Shown here: piece by piece, positions 17,665 through 26,974 of the stretch | Layout: each line of letters starts with the position of its first letter | Position numbering within the stretch: the first letter of the stretch is position 1 | From: Alkalihalophilus pseudofirmus | GTDB lineage: Bacteria > Bacillota > Bacilli > Bacillales > Bacillaceae_D | Direction of reading: 5' to 3' | Length of the DNA stretch: 64,000 bases | Assembly (NCBI RefSeq): GCF_029094545.1 | Contig: NZ_CP117835.1 | Coordinates: 1,220,001-1,284,000, forward strand | The notes under the pieces: model-generated | Databases searched by the model: none | What the model saw: the letters and a program-made list of their open reading frames with translations, nothing else | What the model was told of the DNA's origin: nothing | Position numbers and translations under genes: made by a program

Positions 17665-17842
17665 ACATACCTCCTGCCCTTTATTATATAAGATTTCATC
17701 AGCTTAAGGGGAAGAGATTAGGTTATTCGTAAAAAATGTCGGATGAGTGAGAAATATGACTAACAAAAAAGGAAGGAATATAAAGAATTTTGCAGAACTT
17801 TACGTAATGCTAAATGTATTTAGTAAAGTTAGGAGAATGGGT

Positions 17843-19660
17843 ATGGTTGATACAATATGGTGTGCGAGTGAAAATAGAACAAGAGTTGCTCAAGCCTTTT
17901 TAGATAGGAATGGAACAATTATTGAAATAAATCATAAATGGTCTGAACTATTTGGATTTAAGACAGGAGGATTGTTGTATACAAATATTAATGAAATGCT
18001 TGGAGACCGTTTATTTACTTCTGTTTTTTTTGAATCGGACCTATTCGAACCTAAGTTGCCTAATAAAGATTCGATGCAGCAAAAATCTTCTCAAGTAAAT
18101 GGAGACTTTTTTGCGGATTTAAAACAGTTTAAGAAACTTAAAGTACAAACTAATGGGATATCCGGTATAGATACAACGTTGACATGTATATTAACACCCA
18201 TTCAAATGAACGAACGTGAATATTTAATACAAGTTATGCAGAGTCATAGTGAAGATGCCGATACTGCTCATCAACCAAATGAAGCATTTGCTAAAAAGAT
18301 TCTTAACGGGATTAAAGACGGAATTATCACGATTAAGCTGGATGGGACCTTTTTATTTGTCAACGAAAAAGCTGAACGGCTGTTAGGGATGTCGGGGGAA
18401 CAATTAAATGGAAGGGATTTTTGGTCGCTTTTACAAATGGATCAGCCTGGACTCTCTAAGAAGGTGTATGAATTATTATCTGGAGAAGAAAGCATTCAAG
18501 TGGAATATTATATCGATGAGATGAAGGCATGGTACGATGTGCGAGCATATCGCATTGAAGATCAAGTAACTTTGTATTTCACCGATTGTTCTAAACGAAA
18601 AGAGATGGAACATGATCTGCGTGAGAGTGAGAGGAGATATAAAAGTTTAGTCGAGCATACCCCAGAAACGATCTCCGTTCATGATGGGAGTAAGTTGATT
18701 TATATTAATCCTGCCGGAGAAAAGTTGTTTAAAGCAGCTAACAGAAAGGAGTTAATTAATAAAAAAATTGAAGCGCTCTATAAAGCAGATGATTTTAAGC
18801 GAATTAGGGAAAATGCCAGATTACTTCTGTCCGGAAAAAAGAAAATGACCACTTCTGTATTTGAGCTCCAATGTTTGGACGGTTCGAAAGTGGATGTAGA
18901 AGCAACGTCAACGGTCATTTTATTTAAAGGTAAGCCTGCTTTTAGAACGATCTTAAAAGATGTCTCTGAAAGAAACCGAATGGACGATTTAATTAGAAAG
19001 TCAGATAAATTATCTGTCGTTGCTCAACTAGCAGCAGGAGTAGCACATGAAATTAGAAATCCGTTAACAGCTATAAAAGGATTTCTACAGTTATTTCAGC
19101 GTGAAAAGGAATTTAATGAGCAATTCTTAGATTTAGTAATGGAAGAATTGGAACGAGTTGAATCAATTATCTATGAATATTTAACCTTGGCAAAACCAAA
19201 CCATGAATCGACTTTTGACAACTTACACTTGCAGCCGCTTGTAAATAAAGTCATGACGTTAGTAGAGACACAATCTATTATGAAAAATGTACAGATTGAT
19301 TTTAAATATGAAAACGTTCCTCCTATCTGTGGCTCTGAAAAGCAATTAAAACAGGTCTTGCTGAATTTAATAAAAAATGCGATAGAAGCTGTTGATGTGA
19401 ATGGGGAAATAGTCATTAGACTGCTAAATCATGCAGAGGATCAGATTTGTATCCAAATTGAAGATAATGGCTGCGGCATTTCCAGTGAACGGATTGCGCG
19501 ATTAGGGGAACCATTTTACTCAACAAAAGAGAAAGGAACAGGTCTTGGCCTAATGGTTTGCTATAAAATCATTGAACATCACCAAGGGATCTTAACGATT
19601 CATAGTGAAGAAGGAGCAGGGACAAGAATTGACGTCATTCTTCCCGTTTATGAAGGATAA
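17843..19660 (+). CDS. Cytoplasmic PAS-domain sensor histidine kinase (KinA/KinE-like)
   Basis: Three PAS domains (about residues 15-125, 145-255, 260-380), then HisKA with phospho-His402 (GVAHEIRNPLTAIKG) and an ATPase domain (NLIKNAIEAV, DNGCGIS, KGTGLGLMV). No membrane helix, as in sporulation phosphorelay kinases such as KinA and KinE, which makes a phosphorelay input role likely but not certain. The frame is open from a GTG at 17747, but the ATG at 17843 has AGGAG at 7 bases and the first PAS starts just after it; the 32 upstream residues are probably not made. Confidence 0.9.
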   Translation: MVDTIWCASENRTRVAQAFLDRNGTIIEINHKWSELFGFKTGGLLYTNINEMLGDRLFTSVFFESDLFEPKLPNKDSMQQKSSQVNGDFFADLKQFKKLKVQTNGISGIDTTLTCILTPIQMNEREYLIQVMQSHSEDADTAHQPNEAFAKKILNGIKDGIITIKLDGTFLFVNEKAERLLGMSGEQLNGRDFWSLLQMDQPGLSKKVYELLSGEESIQVEYYIDEMKAWYDVRAYRIEDQVTLYFTDCSKRKEMEHDLRESERRYKSLVEHTPETISVHDGSKLIYINPAGEKLFKAANRKELINKKIEALYKADDFKRIRENARLLLSGKKKMTTSVFELQCLDGSKVDVEATSTVILFKGKPAFRTILKDVSERNRMDDLIRKSDKLSVVAQLAAGVAHEIRNPLTAIKGFLQLFQREKEFNEQFLDLVMEELERVESIIYEYLTLAKPNHESTFDNLHLQPLVNKVMTLVETQSIMKNVQIDFKYENVPPICGSEKQLKQVLLNLIKNAIEAVDVNGEIVIRLLNHAEDQICIQIEDNGCGISSERIARLGEPFYSTKEKGTGLGLMVCYKIIEHHQGILTIHSEEGAGTRIDVILPVYEG

Positions 19661-19665
19661 TAAGC

Positions 19666-19697
19666 AAAAAAGAACATGATCACTCATGTTCTTTTTT
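19666..19697. terminator. Bidirectional terminator after the PAS kinase gene
   Basis: Stem AAAAAAGAACATGA / TCATGTTCTTTTTT with a 4-base loop, between convergent genes. It overlaps the end of the PilZ gene on the other strand. Confidence 0.88.
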
Positions 19698-20063
19698 AAT
19701 CTGGATATACTTGATATGCTCTTTTAATATCTTTATTAATTCTTGACTCTCGGTCTCAGTAATGGAGAAATCAATTCCGTAATGGTAGCTTTTCCTAAAT
19801 GGTTTTTTCCAAACGATCTCTCCTTGTACATCTAAAGTTTTTTCGGCAAGCTGCAATTCAACCTCGACTTCAACCTTAGCCTTATTGGGGTTGGGCAGCT
19901 CAAGGTGAGTATTCATTTTGACTCCTCCGGCACTTATATCTAAGATGTACATCTCACCTTCTTTACTCTCAACATTTGCATCAGAGATTCGAATGATTTT
20001 AAAGGTTGACTTAAGGGGTTCACTAAATTCATAGCGGAATGATTCTTCTCTTCTATACTGCAT
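19680..20063 (-). CDS. PilZ domain protein
   Basis: 127 residues. A single PilZ domain, a beta-barrel that usually binds cyclic di-GMP. The second binding motif is intact (DISAGGVKM, pattern D-x-S-x-x-G). The first motif, usually R-x-x-x-R, reads RREESFR near residues 4-10, with one extra residue between the arginines; whether binding survives is open. Followed by a GIDFSITETESQELIKIL helix typical of Bacillus PilZ proteins. Own promoter region; convergent with the PAS kinase. Confidence 0.82.
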   Translation of the reverse strand: MQYRREESFRYEFSEPLKSTFKIIRISDANVESKEGEMYILDISAGGVKMNTHLELPNPNKAKVEVEVELQLAEKTLDVQGEIVWKKPFRKSYHYGIDFSITETESQELIKILKEHIKYIQIKKEHE

Positions 20064-20150
20064 TTCACTCTCTCACTTTCTGGTATTTTTTTCATTATAC
20101 TAGAATCAGGAACGATAGGGAGGTTTAGTTTCTGTCAAAATCGTGAATGG

Positions 20151-20789
20151 TTAGGCAAGGGCTAATCGAATCGATTGGATACATTCATATCCGAAATGCA
20201 GACTGTAATACATAAGCAAGAGTGCCGCAAAGCCATGAATATACTGATACAATCGGTTATTCATAACAAAGGATGTTAGTTTTGATAAGGTTGAAATGCA
20301 TACATTCCATAGAAAGATACCTAAAAAAATGAACACGGCTTGATAGAATACAGCATCTATAGATGTGTTATGAGCAGTCTCGCTTAACACAGAGCCATAA
20401 ATCCCGAACCAAAAAAGAATATTAATTGGATTTATAAGCGCGATTGTAAAGCCAATAACATAACTATTCAGTACGATTCTATTTGAAGGAGTTTCATTCT
20501 GATTCACCGTATCTATAGGTTTCATGGTGTTATTGATTGATTCAATGCTTAATTTGAGCAGAAAAAGACTGCCGAAGAAAAACAATAGGATATGAACGAT
20601 TTCGATCGTTAAAAAATGTGTCAGCCCAAAGTATATGAGAAGCATAAATAAAGCATCAGCAGTCATGCCGCCAAGCCCTATTGCTAAGGAGGCAAAAAAT
20701 CCAAATCTCACACCACGTTTAATCATTTCTAAACTAATAGGCCCTACCGGTGCTGCTAGGGCAATGCCTAATAGAATGCTTGATATCAA
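20151..20789 (-). CDS. LysE/RhtB family exporter
   Basis: 212 residues, about six helices; LysE translocator family with LAAPVGPISLEMIKRGVRFG at the start (the family's A-x-P-G-P motif) and NPINILFW in the middle. Probably exports an amino acid or derivative. The start is taken as TTG at 20789: GGAGG sits 8 bases ahead, while the GTG at 20798 would fall inside that site. Confidence 0.85.
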   Translation of the reverse strand: MISSILLGIALAAPVGPISLEMIKRGVRFGFFASLAIGLGGMTADALFMLLIYFGLTHFLTIEIVHILLFFFGSLFLLKLSIESINNTMKPIDTVNQNETPSNRIVLNSYVIGFTIALINPINILFWFGIYGSVLSETAHNTSIDAVFYQAVFIFLGIFLWNVCISTLSKLTSFVMNNRLYQYIHGFAALLLMYYSLHFGYECIQSIRLALA

Positions 20790-20906
20790 GCAGCGCACCT
20801 CCTTTTTATGCGTCTATAACAGACATAAGACAAGTTATTCATAAACCGGCAAGAATATTCTATTTTATACATCATCATCATAAAGTGAAGGTAGGGAGGG
20901 GTTTTT

Positions 20907-21644
20907 ATGAATATGCAATCAAACTACTTATTAACAAGTGAGCATATGCAAAATGAAAAAATTGTACCTAAATGGGTAAGTGAGGAATATCATAAATATC
21001 GCGAAGTAGTGATGAAGCCAACTTTCCCTTGTTTTTTTGGCAGAACAGGTGAAGAAAGAGGGGAGCTCAGGTATTCCTATATCAGTCATTCTGATTGGTC
21101 TCATCTTCCTCGTACTCTTTCAACCTTTTTACAATTAGTGAAAGAGCCTCCTTTAGTACGGCGCGGCCTTTTTATATTCGTAGAGCCTGAGAATAAAGAA
21201 CAGCCTCTTTCCTATTATAGAAACTATTTCTGGGATGTATTGCAATACTTGAATCGGCATGATCCAAAAAAGTGGCCCGACCACACACCAGCAGATCCAA
21301 ATGATTTCTTATGGTCGTTTTGCTTTGACGATGAATCGATTTTTGCATTTGGAAATGCTCCTGCCTATAAACAGCGAATCACAAGAAACTTAGGTGAGAG
21401 TATGGTCATTGGAATTCAGCCTCGTCGAATCTTTGAAGGTCTAAAAGGAACAGAACCGAATGGAATAAATTCTAGAGAAGCAGTAAGAAAACGAGTAGAG
21501 GCATGGGATAAGCTCCCGAAGCATCCTGATATCAGTCATTATGGTGATCCAACGCATCAAGAATGGAAACAATTTTTCATCGGGGACGATTGTGAGCCGA
21601 TTACTTCTAAATGTCCGTTTCATGCTGTTAATACAAATAAATAG
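20907..21644 (+). CDS. YqcI/YcgG family protein
   Basis: 245 residues; matches the YqcI/YcgG family. Recognisable blocks: PTFPCFFGRTGEERGELRYS at about 37-57, FWSFCFDDESIFAFGNAPAY-like segment in the middle (LWSFCFDDESIFAFG), RNLGESMVIGIQPRR, and C-terminal CPFHAVN. Members contain conserved cysteines in the CPFH motif; function unknown. Soluble, no signal. GGGAGGGG ahead of the ATG. Terminator follows. Confidence 0.83.
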   Translation: MNMQSNYLLTSEHMQNEKIVPKWVSEEYHKYREVVMKPTFPCFFGRTGEERGELRYSYISHSDWSHLPRTLSTFLQLVKEPPLVRRGLFIFVEPENKEQPLSYYRNYFWDVLQYLNRHDPKKWPDHTPADPNDFLWSFCFDDESIFAFGNAPAYKQRITRNLGESMVIGIQPRRIFEGLKGTEPNGINSREAVRKRVEAWDKLPKHPDISHYGDPTHQEWKQFFIGDDCEPITSKCPFHAVNTNK

Positions 21645-21661
21645 GGGGTACCTCCAAGACT

Positions 21662-21708
21662 AAAACCACAGTTCATTAAGCCATTGTACATAGTGCTGTG
21701 GTTTTTTA
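21662..21708 (+). terminator. Terminator after the YqcI-like gene
   Basis: Stem AAAACCACAG / CTGTGGTTTT with a long loop and T run. Confidence 0.75.
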
Positions 21709-21893
21709 ATTGTATTTTAATTGTTTTTAATTTTTGTCACTGACTGTCATAGGGTGGGAAACTCTCAAATAATTTTGTGAAAACTTGTAATTTTAGGAAA
21801 ATGACTTATAAAGTGCATTTTGTTTTAGTATGATAGGTGTAGTTCGAAGCACATTAGTATAAAATTTCAACCGACACGAAGGAGGAATTTTCA

Positions 21894-22046
21894 ATGAGCA
21901 AGAAACTACTTTATACATTACTAGCAGGTGCATTATCAGTAAGTGTATTAGCAGCATGCGGTGAGCCGGTAGATGAGCCAGCTCCAGCAGATGATCCAGC
22001 AATGGAACAAGAAGATGACATCGAAGTAGAAGAAGAAGCAGAATAA
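21894..22046 (+). CDS. Small acidic lipoprotein
   Basis: 50 residues: signal peptide with lipobox LAAC (Cys22), then a Pro/Ala/Asp and Glu-rich mature part of 28 residues that ends in EVEEEAE. AAGGAGGA precedes the ATG by 8 bases. Such short lipoproteins with only an acidic tail are common in Bacillaceae; no function is known. It has its own promoter region and terminator, upstream of artPQR. Confidence 0.7.
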   Translation: MSKKLLYTLLAGALSVSVLAACGEPVDEPAPADDPAMEQEDDIEVEEEAE

Positions 22047-22059
22047 ATAAATGTAAGGT

Positions 22060-22090
22060 GATGATCGCTTTTAGCGGTCATCTTTTTTTG
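22060..22090 (+). terminator. Terminator of the small lipoprotein gene
   Basis: GATGATCGCT / AGCGGTCATC stem (one wobble), 3-base loop, T7. Confidence 0.82.
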
Positions 22091-22169
22091 TAAAAAAAAG
22101 ATTATAGTTGAAAAAACATGAATTTTCTGATATTAATTAAAAAAAGATTTTTTTTAGAAAAGTTATTTT

Positions 22170-22214
22170 CATGCATAAAACTATGTGTTATTATGCATCT
22201 ACAAGCATAATTAT
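22170..22214 (+). promoter_or_regulatory. Possible arginine-repressor (AhrC/ArgR) box cluster before artP
   Basis: CATGCATAAAACTATGTG, then TTATGCAT and GCATAATTAT, stand 35-75 bases before the artP start. The first resembles the B. subtilis ARG box (CATGAATAAAAATTCAAG) at 12 of 18 positions. In this place it could bind AhrC/ArgR in response to arginine. Weak evidence. Confidence 0.3.
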
Positions 22215-22246
22215 TATATTACTAGAAAGATAGTTGGGGGTTAATA

Positions 22247-23083
22247 ATGATGAAAAAGTATAAGTGGAGTGTGGCAGGATTATCGGCAATCCTATCAGTA
22301 GGATTATTAGCAGGGTGTGGAGCAGAAGGAAACGGGCCTGCGGAAGTGGAAGCACCAGCTGAGGAGCCAACTGAAGAAGTGAATGAAGATGCAACATCAG
22401 GGGAAGGCGGCACATTAATTATGGCCACATCAGCTGACTATCCTCCGTACGAGTCTGTGGATTTAGAGTCAGGTGAGATTGTCGGTTTTGATATTGATAT
22501 TGCGAATCACATTGCAGGTGAATTAGGATATGAACTTGAAATTCAAGATGTTGATTTTAACGGGTTAATTCCAGCAATGGAAGCAGGACGTGCAGATTTT
22601 GTACTAGCTGGAATGACACCAACAGAAGAACGTAAAGAGAATGTTGATTTCTCAGATATCTATTATGAAGCACAGAATTTAATTGTGTCTAAAGAAGATC
22701 AAGGATTAAGTGCAGTTGAAGATCTTGAGGGATTAACTGTCGGAGTCCAGCTTGGTTCCATCCAAGAAGGGGAAGCAGAAGATTTAGCAGAAGAGATTGG
22801 TTTTAATGTAGAAAAACGTGACCGTATTCCTGAATTAATTCAAGAATTACTAGCAGGTCGTCTTGATGCGATCCTTATGGAAGATACCGTTGCTGCAGGT
22901 TATATGGAGTCTCAATCAGGCTTAGCGCAATTTGAAGTGCCAAGTGAGGAACTAGCTGGTTCTGCGATTGCCTTCCCTAAAGGCAGCGAGCTTGTTGAAC
23001 CTTTCAATGATAAATTAAACGAAATGATTGACAGCGGCCTAATGGACGAGCTGATTATCAAATGGTTCGACGCTGAAGAATAA
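22247..23083 (+). CDS. artP: Arginine ABC transporter substrate-binding lipoprotein
   Basis: 278 residues; signal peptide with lipobox LLAGC (Cys24), acidic linker, then a type-II periplasmic-binding-protein fold of the amino-acid family: TSADYPPYE, GFDIDIANHIAGELGY, DFVLAGMTPTEERKENVDFS, GVQLGSIQEG and FPKGSELVEPFN. It aligns closely with B. subtilis ArtP (YqiX). GGGGG ahead of ATG-ATG; either ATG could be used. First gene of artPQR. Confidence 0.9.
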   Translation: MMKKYKWSVAGLSAILSVGLLAGCGAEGNGPAEVEAPAEEPTEEVNEDATSGEGGTLIMATSADYPPYESVDLESGEIVGFDIDIANHIAGELGYELEIQDVDFNGLIPAMEAGRADFVLAGMTPTEERKENVDFSDIYYEAQNLIVSKEDQGLSAVEDLEGLTVGVQLGSIQEGEAEDLAEEIGFNVEKRDRIPELIQELLAGRLDAILMEDTVAAGYMESQSGLAQFEVPSEELAGSAIAFPKGSELVEPFNDKLNEMIDSGLMDELIIKWFDAEE

Positions 23084-23116
23084 AGAATACGTTGTGTAGG
23101 AAGGAAACATTCAGTC

Positions 23117-23773
23117 ATGAACATAGATTTTAGAGTGATTGAACCCCATATCCCTTTTATATTAAAAGGGATTGGGGTTACATTACAATTTGTATCTACC
23201 TCATTATTAGTCGGTCTAATCTTAGGAATTATTTTAGCCATCATGAAAATTGGCAAGATAGCTGTACTGCGCTGGTTTGCTCATGCGTATACATCTGTTT
23301 TCCGCGGGACGCCTTTAATCTTGCAATTATCCATCATTTATTATGGGGCACCGCAATTTGGTATTGAAATGAGCGCCTTTTTAGCAGGGGTCCTAGCCTT
23401 TGGTTTAAACTCATCTGCTTATGTTTCAGAAATTATCCGTGCAGGGATTCAAGCGGTTGATAAGGGTCAAAAAGAAGCTGCCGCTGCACTAGGTATCCCT
23501 GAGCGTCCAATGATGATCAGAATCATTTTACCGCAAGCATTTCGTAATATTCTTCCTGCCCTTTTTAATGAGTTCATTAACTTGACGAAAGAGTCAGCCA
23601 TTGTATCGATTATCGGGGTGTGGGATATTATGCGCCGTGCTCAAATGGTCAATGCGCAGATCTATAAGTATTTCGAAGCGTTATTGTTTGTTGGTTTAAT
23701 TTATTATGTGATGGTGATGGTGTTGACCATTATTGGACGAATGATCGAAAGGAGATTGCAACGCAGTGATTAA
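23117..23773 (+). CDS. artQ: Arginine ABC transporter permease
   Basis: 218 residues, five or so helices, HisMQ-type permease. The EAA loop reads [20 protein letters not shown], the coupling motif to the ATPase. RGTPLILQL near the N-terminal third is the family signature. Second gene of artPQR; its stop overlaps the ATPase start by 8 bases. Confidence 0.9.
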   Translation: MNIDFRVIEPHIPFILKGIGVTLQFVSTSLLVGLILGIILAIMKIGKIAVLRWFAHAYTSVFRGTPLILQLSIIYYGAPQFGIEMSAFLAGVLAFGLNSSAYVSEIIRAGIQAVDKGQKEAAAALGIPERPMMIRIILPQAFRNILPALFNEFINLTKESAIVSIIGVWDIMRRAQMVNAQIYKYFEALLFVGLIYYVMVMVLTIIGRMIERRLQRSD

Positions 23774-24488
23774 GGTCGATAATTTGCATAAAGCCTTTGG
23801 AAAAGTTGAGGTCTTAAAAGGGATTTCAACGGAAGTAAATAAAGGAGACGTTGTAGCGGTTATTGGACCTTCAGGCTCTGGAAAATCAACCTTCCTCCGC
23901 TGCATTAATCTCTTAGAAAAGCCTACAGCAGGTCATATTTGGGTCGGAGATCAAGATCTGACAAACAAGAAGACGAATGTACTCAAAGTACGTGAGCAGA
24001 TCGGGATGGTGTTTCAGCATTTTCATCTTTTCCCTCATATGACAGTGCTTCAGAATTTGACGTATGCTCCTATGACAGTAAAAGGAGTGTCAAAAAGCGA
24101 GGCCGTAGAACGAGCAGAAAAGCTTTTGAAAAAGGTTGGACTGCTTGAAAAACGAGATGAGTACCCTAACAGGCTGTCAGGAGGACAAAAGCAACGTGTG
24201 GCGATTGCACGAGCGCTCGCTATGGAACCTGAGGTGATGCTTTTTGATGAGCCGACATCAGCTCTTGATCCTGAAATGGTTAAAGAGGTGCTGGCTGTTA
24301 TGAAAGATTTAGCTCATACAGGAATGACGATGATGATCGTCACTCATGAGATGGGGTTTGCGCGTGAAGTGGCCGATCGGGTGTTATTTTTGGACGGGGG
24401 CAAGCTAGTCGAGGACGCTCCGCCTGAAACCTTTTTTACAGAGCCTAAATCAGAACGTGCCAAAGACTTTCTTGAAAAGGTATTATAA
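23766..24488 (+). CDS. artR: Arginine ABC transporter ATP-binding protein
   Basis: 240 residues, polar-amino-acid type ATPase. Walker [11 protein letters not shown] loop [15 protein letters not shown], signature RLSGGQKQR, Walker [14 protein letters not shown] and His switch THEMGFA. GTG start, inside the end of artQ, with AAGGAGA at 10 bases. Last gene of the operon, followed by a terminator. Confidence 0.92.
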   Translation: MIKVDNLHKAFGKVEVLKGISTEVNKGDVVAVIGPSGSGKSTFLRCINLLEKPTAGHIWVGDQDLTNKKTNVLKVREQIGMVFQHFHLFPHMTVLQNLTYAPMTVKGVSKSEAVERAEKLLKKVGLLEKRDEYPNRLSGGQKQRVAIARALAMEPEVMLFDEPTSALDPEMVKEVLAVMKDLAHTGMTMMIVTHEMGFAREVADRVLFLDGGKLVEDAPPETFFTEPKSERAKDFLEKVL

Positions 24489-24493
24489 CGAAG

Positions 24494-24525
24494 AGATTCA
24501 CAGTGATTGGCTGTGGGTCTTTTTT
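24494..24525 (+). terminator. Terminator of artPQR
   Basis: 10-bp stem AGATTCACAG / CTGTGGGTCT (two wobbles) with T run. Confidence 0.75.
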
Positions 24526-24587
24526 ATATTAAATGACAATAAAGTAAGGTATGATAAAAACAATAATAAAAGAAAGGCCTGTGATGA

Positions 24588-25556
24588 ATGAATTTTAAAA
24601 TTGGCTATCGAACCTTAAAAACAGCAGTAGGTGCAGCGATAGCAATCGCCATTGCCCAGCTTCTTCAACTAGATTTTTATGCGTCAGCAGCCATTATTAC
24701 GATCCTTTGTATTTCCATTACAAAAAGAAAGTCATTAATCGTATCCTGGCAGCGTTTTGCTGCTTGTCTGATCGGCATGGCTTATAGTGTAATTATATTT
24801 GAATTAGTGGGTTATGAACCTTGGTCGCTCGGTTTATTGCTCTTAGTATTCATACCTACAGCCGTCATGTTGAAAGTTCAAGAGGGAATTGTAACGAGTT
24901 TAGTCATCGTCTTGCATCTCTATACACTGCAGCAAGTCTCAACCGCCATTATTATTAATGAATTATTATTAATCATCATCGGAATAGGTGTTGCATTAAT
25001 TATGAATTTATATATGCCAAGCAGCGAAAAAGTTTTACGTGTTTATTTAAAGGACATAGAAGATCACTTTAAAAAGATTCTGCATGAAATGGCTGAATAT
25101 TTACGGCACGGACAAAGTGATTGGGACGGAGCTGAAATTCCAGAGACAGTGGAATTGTTGAAGAAGGGTAAGAATGAAGCTTTGCGAAATGTTCATAACC
25201 ACATAATGCGTTATGAAGACCAATATTATCATTATTTCAAGATGAGGGAGAAGCAGTTTGAAATTGTTGAACGCCTGATGCCATTTATCTCTTCATTAGA
25301 GAGATCGTTGCCTCAAAGCGTTCAGCTAGCGGATTTCTTAGATGAATTAAGTAAATCGTTAAGTCCTGCTAATCATGTGGTTTACTTCTTAGAACGCCTT
25401 GATCAAATGGAAGCTGAATTCAGGGAAATGGAACTGCCTAAGACAAGAGAGGAGTTTGAAATTCGCTCGTCTTTATTCTACATTATGCATGAATTAAGGC
25501 AATATCTTCATATTAAAGACAGCTTATGGAATCACGTGGATAAACGATCTATTTAA
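24588..25556 (+). CDS. yqjA: YqjA-like aromatic acid exporter family (DUF939) membrane protein
   Basis: 322 residues. N-terminal half with about six helices (FUSC/aromatic-acid-exporter type; YRTLKTAVGAAIAIAIAQLL and ITKRKSLIVSWQRF), C-terminal half a hydrophilic, helical cytoplasmic domain. It matches B. subtilis YqjA in length and layout, and the artPQR-yqjA order is the same as there. Substrate unproven. Confidence 0.85.
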   Translation: MNFKIGYRTLKTAVGAAIAIAIAQLLQLDFYASAAIITILCISITKRKSLIVSWQRFAACLIGMAYSVIIFELVGYEPWSLGLLLLVFIPTAVMLKVQEGIVTSLVIVLHLYTLQQVSTAIIINELLLIIIGIGVALIMNLYMPSSEKVLRVYLKDIEDHFKKILHEMAEYLRHGQSDWDGAEIPETVELLKKGKNEALRNVHNHIMRYEDQYYHYFKMREKQFEIVERLMPFISSLERSLPQSVQLADFLDELSKSLSPANHVVYFLERLDQMEAEFREMELPKTREEFEIRSSLFYIMHELRQYLHIKDSLWNHVDKRSI

Positions 25557-25594
25557 GAGGCAAGCTACAGGTAAAAAGCAGGGCTGGTGATTAT

Positions 25595-26101
25595 GTGGCA
25601 GCTGTGATGTTATCGCTTTTAATGGTGTTTTCCCCGATTTGGCCTTTGGGTGAGAATCCTGCATTGGGCGATCCTTACCTGATCATTAATATTGAAACAA
25701 ATGAACTGGCTTTTATTTATGATGGCCAGGTTCAAAGGGTATATAGAGTAGCGAGCGGAAAAGAGGGGGCAGAAACACCTGAGGGAGAGTTTACTGTTGT
25801 GGTGAAAGCTGAAAATCCATATTACAGAAAATTGGACATTAAAGGCGGTGATCCACATAACCCTCTTGGCACCAGATGGATCGGATTTGATGCGGAAGGA
25901 ACCGATGGCAGGATCTATGGAATCCACGGGACCAATAGACCTGACTCGATCGGTTCTCATGTGACAGCAGGATGCGTACGCCTGCCCAATGAAGAAGTTG
26001 AGCAGCTATTTGATCAAATTCCTTTAGGTACGAAAGTTCATATTCTGAAGCAAAAAGACGCATCTTTTGAACAATTAGCGAAAGATGCAGGTGCTATGTA
26101 A
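25595..26101 (+). CDS. L,D-transpeptidase (YkuD/ErfK family)
   Basis: Cell-wall enzyme with the YkuD fold, cross-linking peptidoglycan via L,D bonds. Catalytic motif H111-x(12)-S/T-x-G-C127-V-R129, here HGTN...TAGCVRL; the residue before Gly is Ala rather than the more usual His or Asn. N-terminal hydrophobic segment looks like an export signal, and residues 25-45 (DPYLIINIETNELAFIYDGQ) are the strand that opens the domain. The start is uncertain: the GTG at 25595 leaves a signal without positive charge, and no clear ribosome site is seen; basic residues in the same frame lie upstream but no start codon does. Confidence 0.82.
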   Translation: MAAVMLSLLMVFSPIWPLGENPALGDPYLIINIETNELAFIYDGQVQRVYRVASGKEGAETPEGEFTVVVKAENPYYRKLDIKGGDPHNPLGTRWIGFDAEGTDGRIYGIHGTNRPDSIGSHVTAGCVRLPNEEVEQLFDQIPLGTKVHILKQKDASFEQLAKDAGAM

Positions 26102-26102
26102 G

Positions 26103-26134
26103 AAAGTCGCTGCCAGAACTCTGGCAGCGACTTT
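26103..26134. terminator. Bidirectional terminator between the L,D-transpeptidase and prli42
   Basis: Perfect 15-bp stem AAAGTCGCTGCCAGA with its complement and a 2-base gap between arms; T-rich right side. Confidence 0.88.
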
Positions 26135-26151
26135 TATCGTTAGATGAATGA

Positions 26152-26241
26152 TTAGAATAGTGATACACCCATTAAAAGTGTTCCTACAACCATAGTGAAA
26201 ATCATAATATAAATAATTGTTTTTTGGAATTTGCGTGGCAT
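26152..26241 (-). CDS. prli42: Prli42-like stressosome-associated membrane miniprotein
   Basis: 29 residues: a basic N-terminus MPRKFQK then one transmembrane helix ending GTLLMGVSLF. This is the shape and sequence of Prli42, the miniprotein that anchors the stressosome in Listeria and is conserved in Firmicutes. GGAGG is 7 or 8 bases ahead of the ATG (reverse strand GAGGGAGGGTATTAC). Only 90 bases, so usually missed by gene finders. Confidence 0.85.
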   Translation of the reverse strand: MPRKFQKTIIYIMIFTMVVGTLLMGVSLF

Positions 26242-26405
26242 GTAATACCCTCCCTCATACGTCTGTACCCTATATTTTACTAAGAACTCGCTATTAGGAC
26301 AAGGGGTACCTTCGTAATCGAGAAAATTTGACAGGATATGCAGGATTTTTTGATTGGTGGAACGAATGTTATAACTAGACTGTCATAAATGGAGGAGTGG
26401 TTCCT

Positions 26406-26831
26406 TTGAGTGAAAAAACACCGAAAAAAATTGATCATATTGGGATTGCGGTAACATCTATTGAAGAGGTTCTGCCTTTTTATGTAGGAAGCTTGAAATT
26501 ACGTCTAATTGATATTGAAGAAGTACCGTCTCAAGGAGTGAAAGTAGCCTTTTTAGGGGTTGGCGAATCTAAGATTGAATTATTAGAGCCGCTGTCAGAC
26601 GAAAGTCCAATTGCTAAATTTATTGCAAAACGCGGTGAAGGGGTTCATCATATTGCACTTGGTGTAACGAACATTGAATCAAGAATTGAAGATATTAAAG
26701 AGAATGGCGTAAAAATGATCAATGATGAGCCTGTACCAGGAGCTGGTGGAGCAAAAGTGGCGTTTTTACATCCTAAATCAGCCAGAGGGGTTCTATATGA
26801 ATTCTGTGAAAAAGAGCAAGTGACAAAATAA
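26406..26831 (+). CDS. mce: Methylmalonyl-CoA epimerase (VOC family, YqjC-like)
   Basis: 141 residues of the glyoxalase/VOC superfamily; converts (2R)- and (2S)-methylmalonyl-CoA. Metal ligands seen in order: His11 (IDHIGIAV), Glu58 (KIELLEPL), His82 (VHHIALGV), Glu132 (VLYEFC). The start is TTG at 26406, 8 bases after GGAGGA; the GTG at 26397 would touch that site. In B. subtilis yqjC is followed by a carboxylase gene, yqjD, which is absent here. Confidence 0.88.
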   Translation: MSEKTPKKIDHIGIAVTSIEEVLPFYVGSLKLRLIDIEEVPSQGVKVAFLGVGESKIELLEPLSDESPIAKFIAKRGEGVHHIALGVTNIESRIEDIKENGVKMINDEPVPGAGGAKVAFLHPKSARGVLYEFCEKEQVTK

Positions 26832-26841
26832 AGTGTTATAT

Positions 26842-26872
26842 AGATGCATCATTGATTTGATGCATCTTTTTA
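26842..26872 (+). terminator. Terminator after mce
   Basis: 10-bp stem AGATGCATCA / TGATGCATCT and T run. Confidence 0.85.
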
Positions 26873-26974
26873 GTGTTTTATTTTAGATAATATAGTGTCT
26901 ATCGCTTGAAAAGGTGAAAAATTCCTTGAAATCATGTACCATTAAGCTGAAACTACAAATTGGAGGCTTACATA

